This document shows, in pieces, positions 1 through 8,232 of a stretch of DNA of 64,000 nt. The DNA comes from Bacilliculturomica massiliensis (GTDB lineage: Bacteria > Bacillota > Clostridia > Peptostreptococcales > Anaerovoracaceae). The notes beneath the pieces are model-generated. The model was given only the letters and a program-made list of their open reading frames with translations. It made no database searches and had not been told where the DNA came from. Location: the NCBI RefSeq assembly GCF_900605495.1, contig NZ_LR027602.1, positions 279,408 through 343,407 of the forward strand, written 5' to 3'. The position numbers were made by a program, and so were the translations under genes. The first letter of the stretch is position 1; every line of letters begins with the position of its first letter.

Positions 1-617
1 TGGAACAAAACCCCGATACGGGAAGGTATCGTCTGGGGGTGGAACTGTTCCGCCTCAATACTTACTCCAGATATGCCCGCATATCGGTGAAGGAGGTCCT
101 GGCGCCCTATGTAAAAAAACTGGCGGAGGCCACAAAGGAAACCGTGACGCTTCACATATGGGACGACGGGGTGGACGGGCGTTATACCACCACCGTCATC
201 GCCATGACGGAGAGCAGTCACAGCGTAAAATATGTCACAAAAGTGGGCAGCAAGATCCTCTGCCACTGTAGCGCGGTGGGGAAGGCGATCCTGGCATTTT
301 TGCCGGAGAGAGAGAAGAACGCCATACTGGACCAGATGGCGCTGGAAGCGGTGAGCCCTCACAGCATAACGGACAGAGGCATGCTGGAGAAGGAGCTGGA
401 GGCTGTAAGAAAACGCGGCTACGGACTGAATCTGGAGGAGACGGAAGAGGGAGTGATCGGAGTCGCCGTGGCCATATTTGATTCCAAGAACAGGCCCAAG
501 GCCGGGATCGGCATCGCCGCGCCCATGAATCGCATGCCGGAGGAGATCTGCCAGCAATATGGGAGAATGTTGGTGGAAACCCATGAGGAGATCAGGAAGA
601 ATGTGTTCCTCGATTGA
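1..617 (+). CDS. IclR-family transcriptional regulator, 5' end outside window
   Basis: The frame is open from base 3, so the gene starts upstream of the window and about 204 C-terminal residues are visible. They begin at the end of the winged-helix domain (NPDTGRYRLG, the usual IclR wing) and continue through the whole effector-binding domain, including GSKILCHCSAVGKAILAFLP and GLNLEETEEGVIGVAVAIFD, both characteristic of the family. IclR proteins usually repress or activate a neighbouring catabolic operon in response to a small acid, but the target here cannot be told because the upstream DNA is missing. A strong terminator follows 44 bp downstream. Family assignment is firm; the ligand is unknown. 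Confidence 0.9.
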   Translation, partial: EQNPDTGRYRLGVELFRLNTYSRYARISVKEVLAPYVKKLAEATKETVTLHIWDDGVDGRYTTTVIAMTESSHSVKYVTKVGSKILCHCSAVGKAILAFLPEREKNAILDQMALEAVSPHSITDRGMLEKELEAVRKRGYGLNLEETEEGVIGVAVAIFDSKNRPKAGIGIAAPMNRMPEEICQQYGRMLVETHEEIRKNVFLD

Positions 618-660
618 AAGAACGTGGATAATTGAAGCATAAAACAGCGACCTAAAGGAG

Positions 661-707
661 AAAGGCCGCACTGAGCTGATGTTGTAATCAGAACAGTGCG
701 GCCTTTT
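661..707. terminator. Bidirectional intrinsic terminator between convergent genes
   Basis: A 13-bp perfect stem (aaaggccgcactg / cagtgcggccttt) encloses an ~20-nt loop. It is A-rich on its left and T-rich on its right, so it can end both the IclR gene on the plus strand and the YkvI-like gene on the minus strand. Confidence 0.85.
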
Positions 708-742
708 AAATGGAAAATGCTTGCTGTCAAGCAGTTGAAGGT

Positions 743-1876
743 TTACGCGTCTGTTTTTTCTGTTGGATTCATCCTGCGCCTTACTTCATTAAAGATGATA
801 ATGATGAAGAGCAGAACTCCCACACATCCGGCGAAAGGATACAGAATATTGATCAACGTGCCGAAGGGGACGACGGAACCGGCGAAAATGCCGATAATAG
901 CGGTTGCAGCAACGATAATTTTCTGTTTCATCGTTCCATCCTGTGCAAATCTTCTTCCCACCAGCCAAAGATAACCCGTAATCGTGGTAAAAATACCGCA
1001 GACGATGACCAGAGTAAAAATAACGGAAAGGAATGGCAGGTTTTTTGCGATAACGGCAAGCATAGGCACCTGGGCACCTGTTTCAACGATATAATCAATA
1101 TTTTGCAGCACAGAAAATACAACCAGATAAACGCCGAGAGTGAACAGGATTCCAGAAGCTAACCCACTGGCCACGGCCTCTTTGCGGTTTTTGATGCTTT
1201 TTCCCAGAGCGACCATGAAGGGGAAGGATGTGAGCAGTGTCATCCCCGCGTAAAACAGTGCGGCGATAATCGGATGGTTGACACCGAAGAGACCGGCCTG
1301 CAAAATGCGTCCATCCGACACGTATTGCGGAATATTTTGCTGGGCTTCCATTAAGCCGACGTCTGCGGTAGCTAACGTATAGATACTGACCACCAGAATG
1401 AAAGCGATGATCAGAATTCCTGTGACGCCCAGAACCTGCGTGACTTTTTCAAGTCCCAGCCAAACGACTAAAACCGATATCAAGCCCAGACCCACAGCTC
1501 CCACATACACGGGAAGTCCCAGGTATTGATGTATGGTTGCTCCACATCCGGCGAACATAACTAGTCCAATGCCTGCGATCATGATCATGCTGAAAATATC
1601 CATGAACTTGGCGATGTACTTGCCGCAGTAATACTCGTACGCGTCGCTGGGATTCTCAAAGTTCTGATGGAGTGCCAGGCTATAACCGCTTGCGCCGTAT
1701 ATGGTAATGATGAGAAGTGGAATCAGCGGCGTGATAAAAGGCCACATACCGCCCCAGGAACCAAAGAATTGCAGAACCTCCTGCCCCGAAGCAAACCCGG
1801 AACCGATATTATAGGACGCGTATGCTCCGCCGAGCATAATGACTGTCTTCCAGCTGAAATTGCTGTTTTCCTTCAT
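743..1876 (-). CDS. YkvI-like membrane transporter (APC/LeuT-fold superfamily)
   Basis: The product has 377 residues and about ten hydrophobic segments. The N-terminal motif GGAYASYNIGSGFASGQEVL is the glycine-rich broken helix that binds substrate and often sodium in LeuT-fold carriers. The overall pattern fits the YkvI family of integral membrane proteins. The start has a good ribosome site (AAGGAGATGACAT then ATG). The gene lies 51 bp downstream of the racemase-like gene on the same strand, so the two are probably one transcript and may handle the same amino or dicarboxylic acid. The substrate is not predictable. No truncation is visible. Confidence 0.75.
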   Translation of the reverse strand: MKENSNFSWKTVIMLGGAYASYNIGSGFASGQEVLQFFGSWGGMWPFITPLIPLLIITIYGASGYSLALHQNFENPSDAYEYYCGKYIAKFMDIFSMIMIAGIGLVMFAGCGATIHQYLGLPVYVGAVGLGLISVLVVWLGLEKVTQVLGVTGILIIAFILVVSIYTLATADVGLMEAQQNIPQYVSDGRILQAGLFGVNHPIIAALFYAGMTLLTSFPFMVALGKSIKNRKEAVASGLASGILFTLGVYLVVFSVLQNIDYIVETGAQVPMLAVIAKNLPFLSVIFTLVIVCGIFTTITGYLWLVGRRFAQDGTMKQKIIVAATAIIGIFAGSVVPFGTLINILYPFAGCVGVLLFIIIIFNEVRRRMNPTEKTDA

Positions 1877-1927
1877 CTTTATGTCATCTCCTTTTCAATC
1901 CTTCAAAGCATGAAGCGTGTCCGGTCC

Positions 1928-2719
1928 TTACATCCAGCCGCTGAAGGGTGCCCGGCAGACTCCGCTGAACATCCAGTTGATCAGAGTTATAAAATCATAT
2001 ACCGGCCTCTGAGTCGCGGCCTGGATCAAATGCGCATATGGCGGCATTTCTGTGCATTCCAGCAAAAACGCTCCGATTTCAGGATGCTCCTGAACCATCT
2101 CCAAAGCCTTGCCGGCCATCTCTTTTTTTACACCCTCATTGTTAAACATTCCTGTGTCGTCGATGATCGTGCTGAATTCCGGCTCCTTGCCCATACCGCG
2201 TATAACCAGACGAGCTGCTACGTCATCGGGCACGTTGCAATTTTTCAGAATCGAAGGGGTCAGGGATTCTTCGTGGGCGGTCAGTACGCCGATTTTTTCG
2301 TGGGGCTGCAGCATAGAAGCGATCCAGGGCAGCTGAACCAGACTGGACAAGGCTACAGGAATATCAAGCTCGGCGGCCAGTCGGGAGTGATAATGCCCAA
2401 AAAACCCACAAGCGCCTGTGATGGCTCTGACTCCATGCTTTTTCAGTTCCTTGCATGCAGTCAGGATACCCTCGTAAACTTCTTCTTTTCCTGCGAAGAT
2501 GGACTTGTTGTCAAGACCCTTTACGAACTCGTACTGTACGGGGAAATTGTAAGTGAACCCATTCATTACATTTCCCGGGACTACAGGAATCCAAATGTCT
2601 TCCAGACAGAGGATCCCGATTGGTGCAGCAGCGGTTACCTGGCCTATTTTCTGACAGATAGGCAAGTTGTTTGTCTGTTCGTTTAAGATACCGTATTGCC
2701 TGTTTTCTTCCATTTTCAT
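1928..2719 (-). CDS. Aspartate/glutamate racemase-superfamily protein
   Basis: The protein has 263 residues. Members of the Asp/Glu/hydantoin racemase superfamily use two facing cysteines. Both are plausible here: one in ITGACGFFGHYH (about residue 103) and one in FLLECTEMPPYAHLI (about residue 221). The N-terminal part reads PIGILCLEDIWIPVVPGNV. Related enzymes act as racemases, decarboxylases or maleate/hydantoin isomerases, so the exact reaction is open. It is first in a minus-strand pair with the YkvI-like transporter. It diverges from the GntR gene across an AT-rich spacer with operator-like palindromes, so control by that GntR protein is plausible. Confidence 0.75.
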   Translation of the reverse strand: MKMEENRQYGILNEQTNNLPICQKIGQVTAAAPIGILCLEDIWIPVVPGNVMNGFTYNFPVQYEFVKGLDNKSIFAGKEEVYEGILTACKELKKHGVRAITGACGFFGHYHSRLAAELDIPVALSSLVQLPWIASMLQPHEKIGVLTAHEESLTPSILKNCNVPDDVAARLVIRGMGKEPEFSTIIDDTGMFNNEGVKKEMAGKALEMVQEHPEIGAFLLECTEMPPYAHLIQAATQRPVYDFITLINWMFSGVCRAPFSGWM

Positions 2720-2754
2720 TTTGTGTGCTCCTTTCTAGTCTGCAGATTATAAGT

Positions 2755-2821
2755 GGATCCTTAAATAAAAATACGCAATTTGTATTGTAATATTATATAT
2801 TTTTATTTTTGGATCCAAAAA
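2755..2821. promoter_or_regulatory. Operator-like palindromes in the divergent promoter region
   Basis: TTTTTGGATCCAAAAA (2806-2821) is a perfect 16-bp palindrome of the form often bound by FadR/FCD-type GntR repressors. A second GGATCC at 2755-2760 starts a 19-bp arm (2755-2773) that pairs with 2798-2816 in 17 of 19 positions, with 24 bp between the arms. The site lies between the minus-strand racemase gene and the plus-strand GntR gene. Binding by that regulator is an inference from position and shape. Confidence 0.5.
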
Positions 2822-3037
2822 CAAAATATCATCGTTTTTCAAAAAAGTCAATGGATATAAATAATAATTTAGAATTGACAGATATTTTGGGTGGCGTCTT
2901 TTTACAAATTCTTGACGGGAGTCCGAAGATTGTTATATACTTAAAAATAGATTCGCGGCGCCGGCACAGCCTGTCTTTTGCAGTCACTGTCTGTTAGGAA
3001 ATGCCTGAATAAATTTGGTCAAAGTAGGTTGGTTTTT

Positions 3038-3757
3038 ATGGAAAAATATGCGGTCCCTCAGTATGACACGTCTTCCACTGAAGAGTCGCTGTCAACTCAG
3101 GTCTACAAGAAAATAAAAAACAAGATTTTGGACTTGTCCTATCCCCCGGGCTCTTTCTTGACCGAGGCCAAGCTTTCGGAGGAATATTCAGTAAGCAGAA
3201 TGCCTATAAGGATCGCCATACAAAAGCTGAGCTGCGAGGGTTGGCTGCTCTCTGATTTTCGCAGAAAACTTCGGGTAAAAGACATTGACAAGAAGATCAT
3301 CAAGGATATATATCAGCTGAGAGAGATTCTGGAGACAAGGGCGCTGCAGAAGATATTTGAGGATGATCTGACATGGAAGTTTTCATTTGTAACTGAAGAG
3401 AAACTGCTGAAGATGAAGGCGGCTAGGGACAATTATTATGAATATCTCTGCGCCGATGCAGAATTTCATTTCGCGCTGATCAGTGTATTTGAAAACGACA
3501 GAATCGAACAAATGTACAACACTGTATGCGATGAGGTCATCCGCATCTGTCTGCTGTTATATCAGCGGGTAACGGAGCATGAGGATTACGTTCCGACGAT
3601 TATCGATGGGATGGAGCAGTTGGCGATCAATATGCGGGAAAAAAATTATGAGAAAGCCTATTACTATTTAAGACGCGATCATTTTGATCACTCGGTGGGC
3701 GGCGTTTCGGTGGCCGATATTGTAGACGAGCTGATGAGGGCTCAGAACCGTAAATAA
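3038..3757 (+). CDS. GntR-family transcriptional regulator with FCD effector domain
   Basis: The product has 239 residues from the ATG at 3038. A TTG 60 bp upstream would add residues that do not belong to the family. The N-terminal winged helix shows YPPGSFLTEAKLSEEYSVSR followed by PIRIAIQKLSCEGWL, the standard GntR recognition region. The helical C-terminal half fits an FCD ligand domain, with DAEFHFALI supplying the usual Asp and His metal or ligand residues. These regulators usually sense carboxylic acids and repress the neighbouring uptake and catabolic genes. It sits between the divergent racemase/YkvI pair and the aminotransferase-TRAP-dehydrogenase operon, so it could control both. 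The ribosome site is weak. Confidence 0.88.
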   Translation: MEKYAVPQYDTSSTEESLSTQVYKKIKNKILDLSYPPGSFLTEAKLSEEYSVSRMPIRIAIQKLSCEGWLLSDFRRKLRVKDIDKKIIKDIYQLREILETRALQKIFEDDLTWKFSFVTEEKLLKMKAARDNYYEYLCADAEFHFALISVFENDRIEQMYNTVCDEVIRICLLLYQRVTEHEDYVPTIIDGMEQLAINMREKNYEKAYYYLRRDHFDHSVGGVSVADIVDELMRAQNRK

Positions 3758-3784
3758 AAAAATAAAATGTGAATAAAGGGAATT

Positions 3785-3825
3785 CACGCTGTTCAGATAG
3801 TACAAACTGAGCAGCGTGTTTTTTT
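3785..3825 (+). terminator. Intrinsic terminator after the GntR gene
   Basis: The stem cacgctgttcag / ctgagcagcgtg has 12 pairs with one imperfection, a 10-nt loop and a run of seven T. It separates the regulator from the catabolic operon. Confidence 0.85.
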
Positions 3826-3870
3826 GTGCATAAAACAATAGAAATGGGAGTAAAAAGTGTCCAAAATAGA

Positions 3871-3941
3871 TTGACATGTCTGAAAATTTATAATATACTG
3901 CACCTATAAACTACATTGCAGGATATAGTACTATAATGTAG
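3871..3941 (+). promoter_or_regulatory. Promoter and operator-like repeat of the catabolic operon
   Basis: TTGACA (3871-3876), 17 bp and TATACT (3894-3899) form a near-consensus housekeeping promoter. It is followed by the palindrome TATAGTACTATA (3924-3935) and the inverted repeat CTACATT / AATGTAG (3911-3917 / 3935-3941). Repeats just downstream of the start point are typical repressor sites. The aminotransferase ATG lies about 100 bp downstream behind AAAGGAGGAG. Confidence 0.65.
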
Positions 3942-4005
3942 AACAAAAAATAAGGCCGTATGGAATCTTGCCATCAATTTTTTCTGTTTAAAAGGAGGAG
4001 AAAAA

Positions 4006-5349
4006 ATGAGTAAAGAGATCAACACGATTTTTCCGACATTAGCAGTGCAGCCGCCGATCGCGGCCAGAGCGGAGGGTGTCACAATCACGGACACGGAAGG
4101 GAAAGAATATCTGGATTTTTCCTCCGGAGTATCCGTAGTCGGAATCGGTCACGGTGTGAAGGAGGTCAGGGACGCAGTCGCGGCGCAGATGGATCAATTT
4201 TCATTCGTCTATCGGGGCATGTTTGCCAGCGAACCTCTGCTGCGCGTATCGAAGCAGATCATCGATCTGGCTCCGGAGGGCATGGACCGCGTCTTTTTCT
4301 GCAGCGGCGGCTCGGAGGCTTCCGAATCTGCCATCAAGATAGCGCGGCAGTATCATCTGGAATGCGGCAATCCCACAAAATACAAGATCATTTCCAGATG
4401 GGCGGGATTCCACGGAAACACGCTGGCAACGCTTTCCGTAGGCGGCCGGACCAGCTGGAGGACTCCATATGATCCCTATTTGCTGAAGATGCCCAAGATC
4501 CCGCAGTGCAACTGTTATCACTGTCCGCTGAAGCTTGAGTATCCGGCCTGCGGCTGCCGGTGCGCTCACGAACTGGAACGGACGATCAAAGCGGAGGGAG
4601 CCGACACGGTGGCCGCCTTCATGTGCGAGACCGTAGTGGGAGCCGCAGGCGGCACGGTCATCGCGCCCAAGGAATACTTCAGCATTATCCGGGATATCTG
4701 CGACAGGTACAACATCCTGCTGATCGACGACGAGGTGATCACCGGTTTCGGGAGAACGGGCAGGAATTTCGCCATCGACCATTACGGAGTGGTCCCGGAT
4801 CTGATCGTGACGGCGAAGGGCATGGGCAGCGGCTATCTGCCCATCGGAGGCGTGATCATCAGGAAACAGATCGTGGACGCCATCGAAAAGGGAAGCGGCA
4901 GCCTGATCCACAGCTATACATACGCCGGTCATCCGGTCTCCTGCGCGGCAGCCAGCGCCGTGATCAAATACCTGACGGACAACGATCTGATCAATCAGGC
5001 GGCGATCAAGGGCGGCGTGTTCCTGAAAAAACTGAAGACGCTGGAAGAGCTGCCTATCGTGGGCCAGGTCCGGGGCATCGGACTGATGACAGGTATGAGT
5101 CTGGTAAAAGACAAGGAGACCAGGGAGTCCTTTGATCCACAGTATGAGGTGGCAAATCAGATCCAGCGGCGCTGCTTCGAGAAGGGCCTGATGCTGCTGG
5201 CGGCCACAGTTGGCACGGAAGACGGAGTAAAAGGAGACGCGCTCATGGTATCGCCGCCCTTCGTGGTCACAGAGGAAGAAATGGATCGGGGCATCGCCAT
5301 TCTGAAGGAAGTGATCGCCCAGGTGTCGGAAGAACTGGGAGTGCACTGA
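4006..5349 (+). CDS. Class III (PLP-dependent) aminotransferase
   Basis: The protein has 447 residues, the usual length. PLP-binding features are visible: CSGGSEASESAIKIAR for phosphate binding, LLIDDEVITGFGRTG (Asp242 to the pyridine nitrogen) and the Schiff-base lysine Lys271 in TAKGMGSGYLP. The family moves an omega-amino or alpha-amino group to pyruvate or 2-oxoglutarate. A cysteine-rich insert (CNCYHCPLKLEYPACGCRC, about residues 165-185) is seen in a subset of the family and may bind a metal. It is the first gene of the operon with the TRAP system and the dehydrogenase complex. The substrate amine is therefore probably imported by the TRAP system and its oxo product passed to E1, but its identity is unknown. 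Confidence 0.9.
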   Translation: MSKEINTIFPTLAVQPPIAARAEGVTITDTEGKEYLDFSSGVSVVGIGHGVKEVRDAVAAQMDQFSFVYRGMFASEPLLRVSKQIIDLAPEGMDRVFFCSGGSEASESAIKIARQYHLECGNPTKYKIISRWAGFHGNTLATLSVGGRTSWRTPYDPYLLKMPKIPQCNCYHCPLKLEYPACGCRCAHELERTIKAEGADTVAAFMCETVVGAAGGTVIAPKEYFSIIRDICDRYNILLIDDEVITGFGRTGRNFAIDHYGVVPDLIVTAKGMGSGYLPIGGVIIRKQIVDAIEKGSGSLIHSYTYAGHPVSCAAASAVIKYLTDNDLINQAAIKGGVFLKKLKTLEELPIVGQVRGIGLMTGMSLVKDKETRESFDPQYEVANQIQRRCFEKGLMLLAATVGTEDGVKGDALMVSPPFVVTEEEMDRGIAILKEVIAQVSEELGVH

Positions 5350-5392
5350 CAAACAGGGCTTGAAAGCAATGACGGAGAAGGAGGTGCATGCG

Positions 5393-5887
5393 ATGGATTC
5401 CAGGAAGAAGAAAAAAAGAGGGCTCGACTATTGGATCGCTGCGTTTTTACTCATTTTGATGGTAGTGGTGGTCATGATCCAGGTCTGTACGCGAATGGCC
5501 GGCCGACCCATCCAATGGGGCGAGGAGGTAGCGCGTTGGCTGCTGATCTGGATCGTGTTTGTGGGCCTTGGCTACGCCTTCCGGGACGGAGGTCTGATCA
5601 GCGTAGATTTCTTCACGAAGAAATTCAGGCCGGGCACACAGAAAAAAATCCATTATTTTAATATGGTGATGACGATCGCGTATTTCACAGTCCTGTTTGT
5701 GTCCGCCGTATACTATTTTGCCATGGTCCACAACAGGGGGCAGGTCTATCCGATCACGGGAATGCCGGCGACCTTCACGATTCTGGCCATGCTGACAGGA
5801 AGCGTGCTGGCGGTCATATACGCGGTGAAACAGATCGGAGTCATCCGTCACACGGATCAAGAAGGCAAAGGGGGCGAAAAAGAATGA
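5393..5887 (+). CDS. dctQ: TRAP transporter small permease (DctQ-type)
   Basis: The product has 164 residues and four hydrophobic segments, with the family signature QWGEEVARWLLIWIVFVGLG. The ATG at 5393 is chosen because AAGGAGGT ends 7 bp upstream; a TTG at 5360 lies before that site. DctQ joins the large permease DctM to import a solute delivered by the DctP binding protein, using a sodium gradient. The 3' end overlaps dctM by four bases. Confidence 0.9.
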   Translation: MDSRKKKKRGLDYWIAAFLLILMVVVVMIQVCTRMAGRPIQWGEEVARWLLIWIVFVGLGYAFRDGGLISVDFFTKKFRPGTQKKIHYFNMVMTIAYFTVLFVSAVYYFAMVHNRGQVYPITGMPATFTILAMLTGSVLAVIYAVKQIGVIRHTDQEGKGGEKE

Positions 5888-7179
5888 GCACGCCAATCAT
5901 CTGTATCCTGTTGTTCGGCGCAATGCTTTTGCTGCTGTATTTCAACTGCCCTCTGGTGGTGGCCATCGGCCTGCCGACGGCGGGGATCATGTTCACTGCC
6001 GCAGGCGTCGCCATGCCCTCTCTGGCGCAGAAGTCTCTGTCCTCCATCGACTCGTTCACGATGATGGCGGTTCCGCTTTTCATGTTCGCGGGAAAGATCA
6101 TGGAGGTTGGCGGTCTGTCCAGGCGGATCGTCCGCATGGCGGACTGCCTGGTCGGCTGGATCAGCGGCGGCCTGGGCCACGTACTGATCGTGGCGTCGGC
6201 GTTCTTCGGAGCCCTTACCGGCTCGGCGGTGGCTACCTGCGCGGCCATCGGAAGCACGCTGATCCCGGAAATGAAGGTAAAAGGTTATCCGGCGGGCTGG
6301 GTGGCAGGGCTGCAGTCGGTGGCGGCGTCGCTGGGCGTGCTGATCCCGCCCAGCATTCCGCTGATCATTTACGGAGTCTCCACGGGGACGTCCGTAGGGA
6401 AACTTTTCATAGCGGGGATCGTGCCCGGCTGCTTCCTGGCTTTCTGTCTCATGGTGGCGGTATTCATCACCTTCAGAAAGAAAAAGATCCAGGTGACCAG
6501 AGAGGTGATCACGGGGAAGGCTCTGTTTTACAGCTTTCTGGAAGCGATCCCCGCGCTGATCATGCCTGTGATCATTCTCGGAGGGATCTACACAGGCGTG
6601 TTCACACCTTCTGAGGCGGGGGCGGTAGCCTGTACATACGGCTTTCTGATCTGCACCTTTTTCTACAAGGAGATCAACAGGGAGAACATTCACGAGATCA
6701 TCGGGGGAGCGGTCACGAACACTGCCTTCTGCATGATCATCGTCACCGCCTCGGGAGCGTTCAGCTGGCTGCTGGTGATGACGGGAGCCTCCGATCTGCT
6801 GGGCTCATCCATCACGGCTATCTCGGTCAACCAGCTGGTATTTCTGCTGATGGCCAATGTGATCCTGCTCTTTATGGGAATGTTTATCGAGACCATATGC
6901 GCGATCCTGATCGTTACGCCTATTTTAATGCCCACGGTGCTGACTCTGGGGATCGATCCGGTCCATTTCGGGATCATCATGGTGGCCAATCTGGCGCTGG
7001 GACTCACCACGCCGCCCGTCGGTGAAAATCAGTACATCGCCGCAAAGATCGCGGGGATCACCTTCGAGGAGGAACTGCGGGGAAGCGTACCGTTTCTGAT
7101 CGCGGGATACGCGGCGCTGATCCTGATCACGGCGATCCCGGGACTGTCCACCTGGCTGCCCGAACTGCTGCAGGTGTAG
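5884..7179 (+). CDS. dctM: TRAP transporter large permease (DctM-type)
   Basis: The product has 431 residues and about twelve hydrophobic segments, with the DctM hallmarks GSAVATCAAIGSTLIPEM, LGVLIPPSIPLIIYG and LALGLTTPPVGENQYIAAKI. It is the transport channel of the tripartite system. It overlaps dctQ by four bases (ATGA), indicating translational coupling. Length and ends are normal. Confidence 0.93.
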   Translation: MSTPIICILLFGAMLLLLYFNCPLVVAIGLPTAGIMFTAAGVAMPSLAQKSLSSIDSFTMMAVPLFMFAGKIMEVGGLSRRIVRMADCLVGWISGGLGHVLIVASAFFGALTGSAVATCAAIGSTLIPEMKVKGYPAGWVAGLQSVAASLGVLIPPSIPLIIYGVSTGTSVGKLFIAGIVPGCFLAFCLMVAVFITFRKKKIQVTREVITGKALFYSFLEAIPALIMPVIILGGIYTGVFTPSEAGAVACTYGFLICTFFYKEINRENIHEIIGGAVTNTAFCMIIVTASGAFSWLLVMTGASDLLGSSITAISVNQLVFLLMANVILLFMGMFIETICAILIVTPILMPTVLTLGIDPVHFGIIMVANLALGLTTPPVGENQYIAAKIAGITFEEELRGSVPFLIAGYAALILITAIPGLSTWLPELLQV

Positions 7180-7220
7180 CGGAACAAGACTTCTGACAAC
7201 GTGGAAAAGGAGACGAAAAA

Positions 7221-8231
7221 ATGAAGAGAAAAGCAAGTCTGGCTATCAGCGTTTTACTGATCCTCTCGTTACTGTGCGCAGGCTGCTCCGGCGGGGGCGG
7301 CGTCCAGGGCGGCGAGGAGATCACCGATCCCATCAATCTCACCATCAGCGTGGGCGAGTCGGAGGATTACTATATGAGCAAGTTCGTCGCGGAGTGGCTG
7401 GAACTGATCACGGAAAAAAGCGACGGAAAGATCACGGGCAAGATCTTTTACAACGGACAGGCGGGAGGAGGCACAGAGGCCTTTGAAGCGCTGGAAATGG
7501 GCAACATCCAGGTCTATCTGGACGGCGACGCCATGGCGGGCCCCATCAGCAATGCCTTCGACGTCTTTGGACTTCCGTATCTGTACGACAGCAAGGAACA
7601 CCAGTATCGGTTCTGGGACACCTATTTTACAGAAGTGACCGACTGGCTGGCGGAAAAATCCGGCATCCGGGTGGCGGGCATCATCGACGGTCTCAACCGG
7701 GAAGCCACGATGAAGTATCCGGTGGAGACGCTGGAGGGTTTCCGCAATGTCAAGATCAGGGTACCGGCTACAGACAGCTATGTGAAGATCTGGGAGACCC
7801 TGGGCGCGGCGCCCATTCCCATCAACTTTTACGAGGTCTACACTTCCATTCAGACCGGCGTGGTTGACGGACAGGAAAACGATATTGCGCTGTCCAAAGA
7901 GGCAGGATTTACGGAGGTGGCGCCTTATGTCATCATGACGGATCACACCCACTATGAAGGGGCGCTGTATTTCGACGAGATCTACTGGCAGGGACTGCCC
8001 CGCGAAGCCAAAGACATCATTTTGGAGGCGGGCAATCAAGTCATGAAGGAGAGCAGGGAATACTGCGGCGAGCTGGAGGAGACGATCACCGCGGAGTTAA
8101 AGGCGGAGGGCGTGACCTTTATCTACCCGGATCTCACCAGTTTTAAAGAAAAATGTCAGGTGCTGTACGATAACTGCACCCAGTGCCAGGATGTTCTGGA
8201 TTGGGTGGACGCAGCGAGAAAGGAGAACTGA
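7221..8231 (+). CDS. dctP: TRAP transporter solute-binding lipoprotein (DctP-type)
   Basis: The protein has 336 residues with a lipoprotein signal peptide (lipobox LCAGC, cleavage before the Cys at about residue 22). The mature part follows the DctP fold, with YLYDSKEHQYRFWDTY, the carboxylate-binding Arg region in GFRNVKIRVPATDSY, and YEVYTSIQTGVVDGQENDIA. As in other Gram-positives it is expected to be tethered to the outer face of the membrane. The conserved Arg implies a ligand with a carboxylate group. Only one base separates it from the E1 alpha start, which ties the transporter to the dehydrogenase. Confidence 0.92.
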   Translation: MKRKASLAISVLLILSLLCAGCSGGGGVQGGEEITDPINLTISVGESEDYYMSKFVAEWLELITEKSDGKITGKIFYNGQAGGGTEAFEALEMGNIQVYLDGDAMAGPISNAFDVFGLPYLYDSKEHQYRFWDTYFTEVTDWLAEKSGIRVAGIIDGLNREATMKYPVETLEGFRNVKIRVPATDSYVKIWETLGAAPIPINFYEVYTSIQTGVVDGQENDIALSKEAGFTEVAPYVIMTDHTHYEGALYFDEIYWQGLPREAKDIILEAGNQVMKESREYCGELEETITAELKAEGVTFIYPDLTSFKEKCQVLYDNCTQCQDVLDWVDAARKEN

Positions 8232-8232
8232 A

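Noticed and set aside
8191..8232. An earlier in-frame ATG for the E1 alpha gene
   Set aside because: It lies inside dctP, has no ribosome site, and would add 14 residues not found in the family; the ATG at 8233 has a good site.
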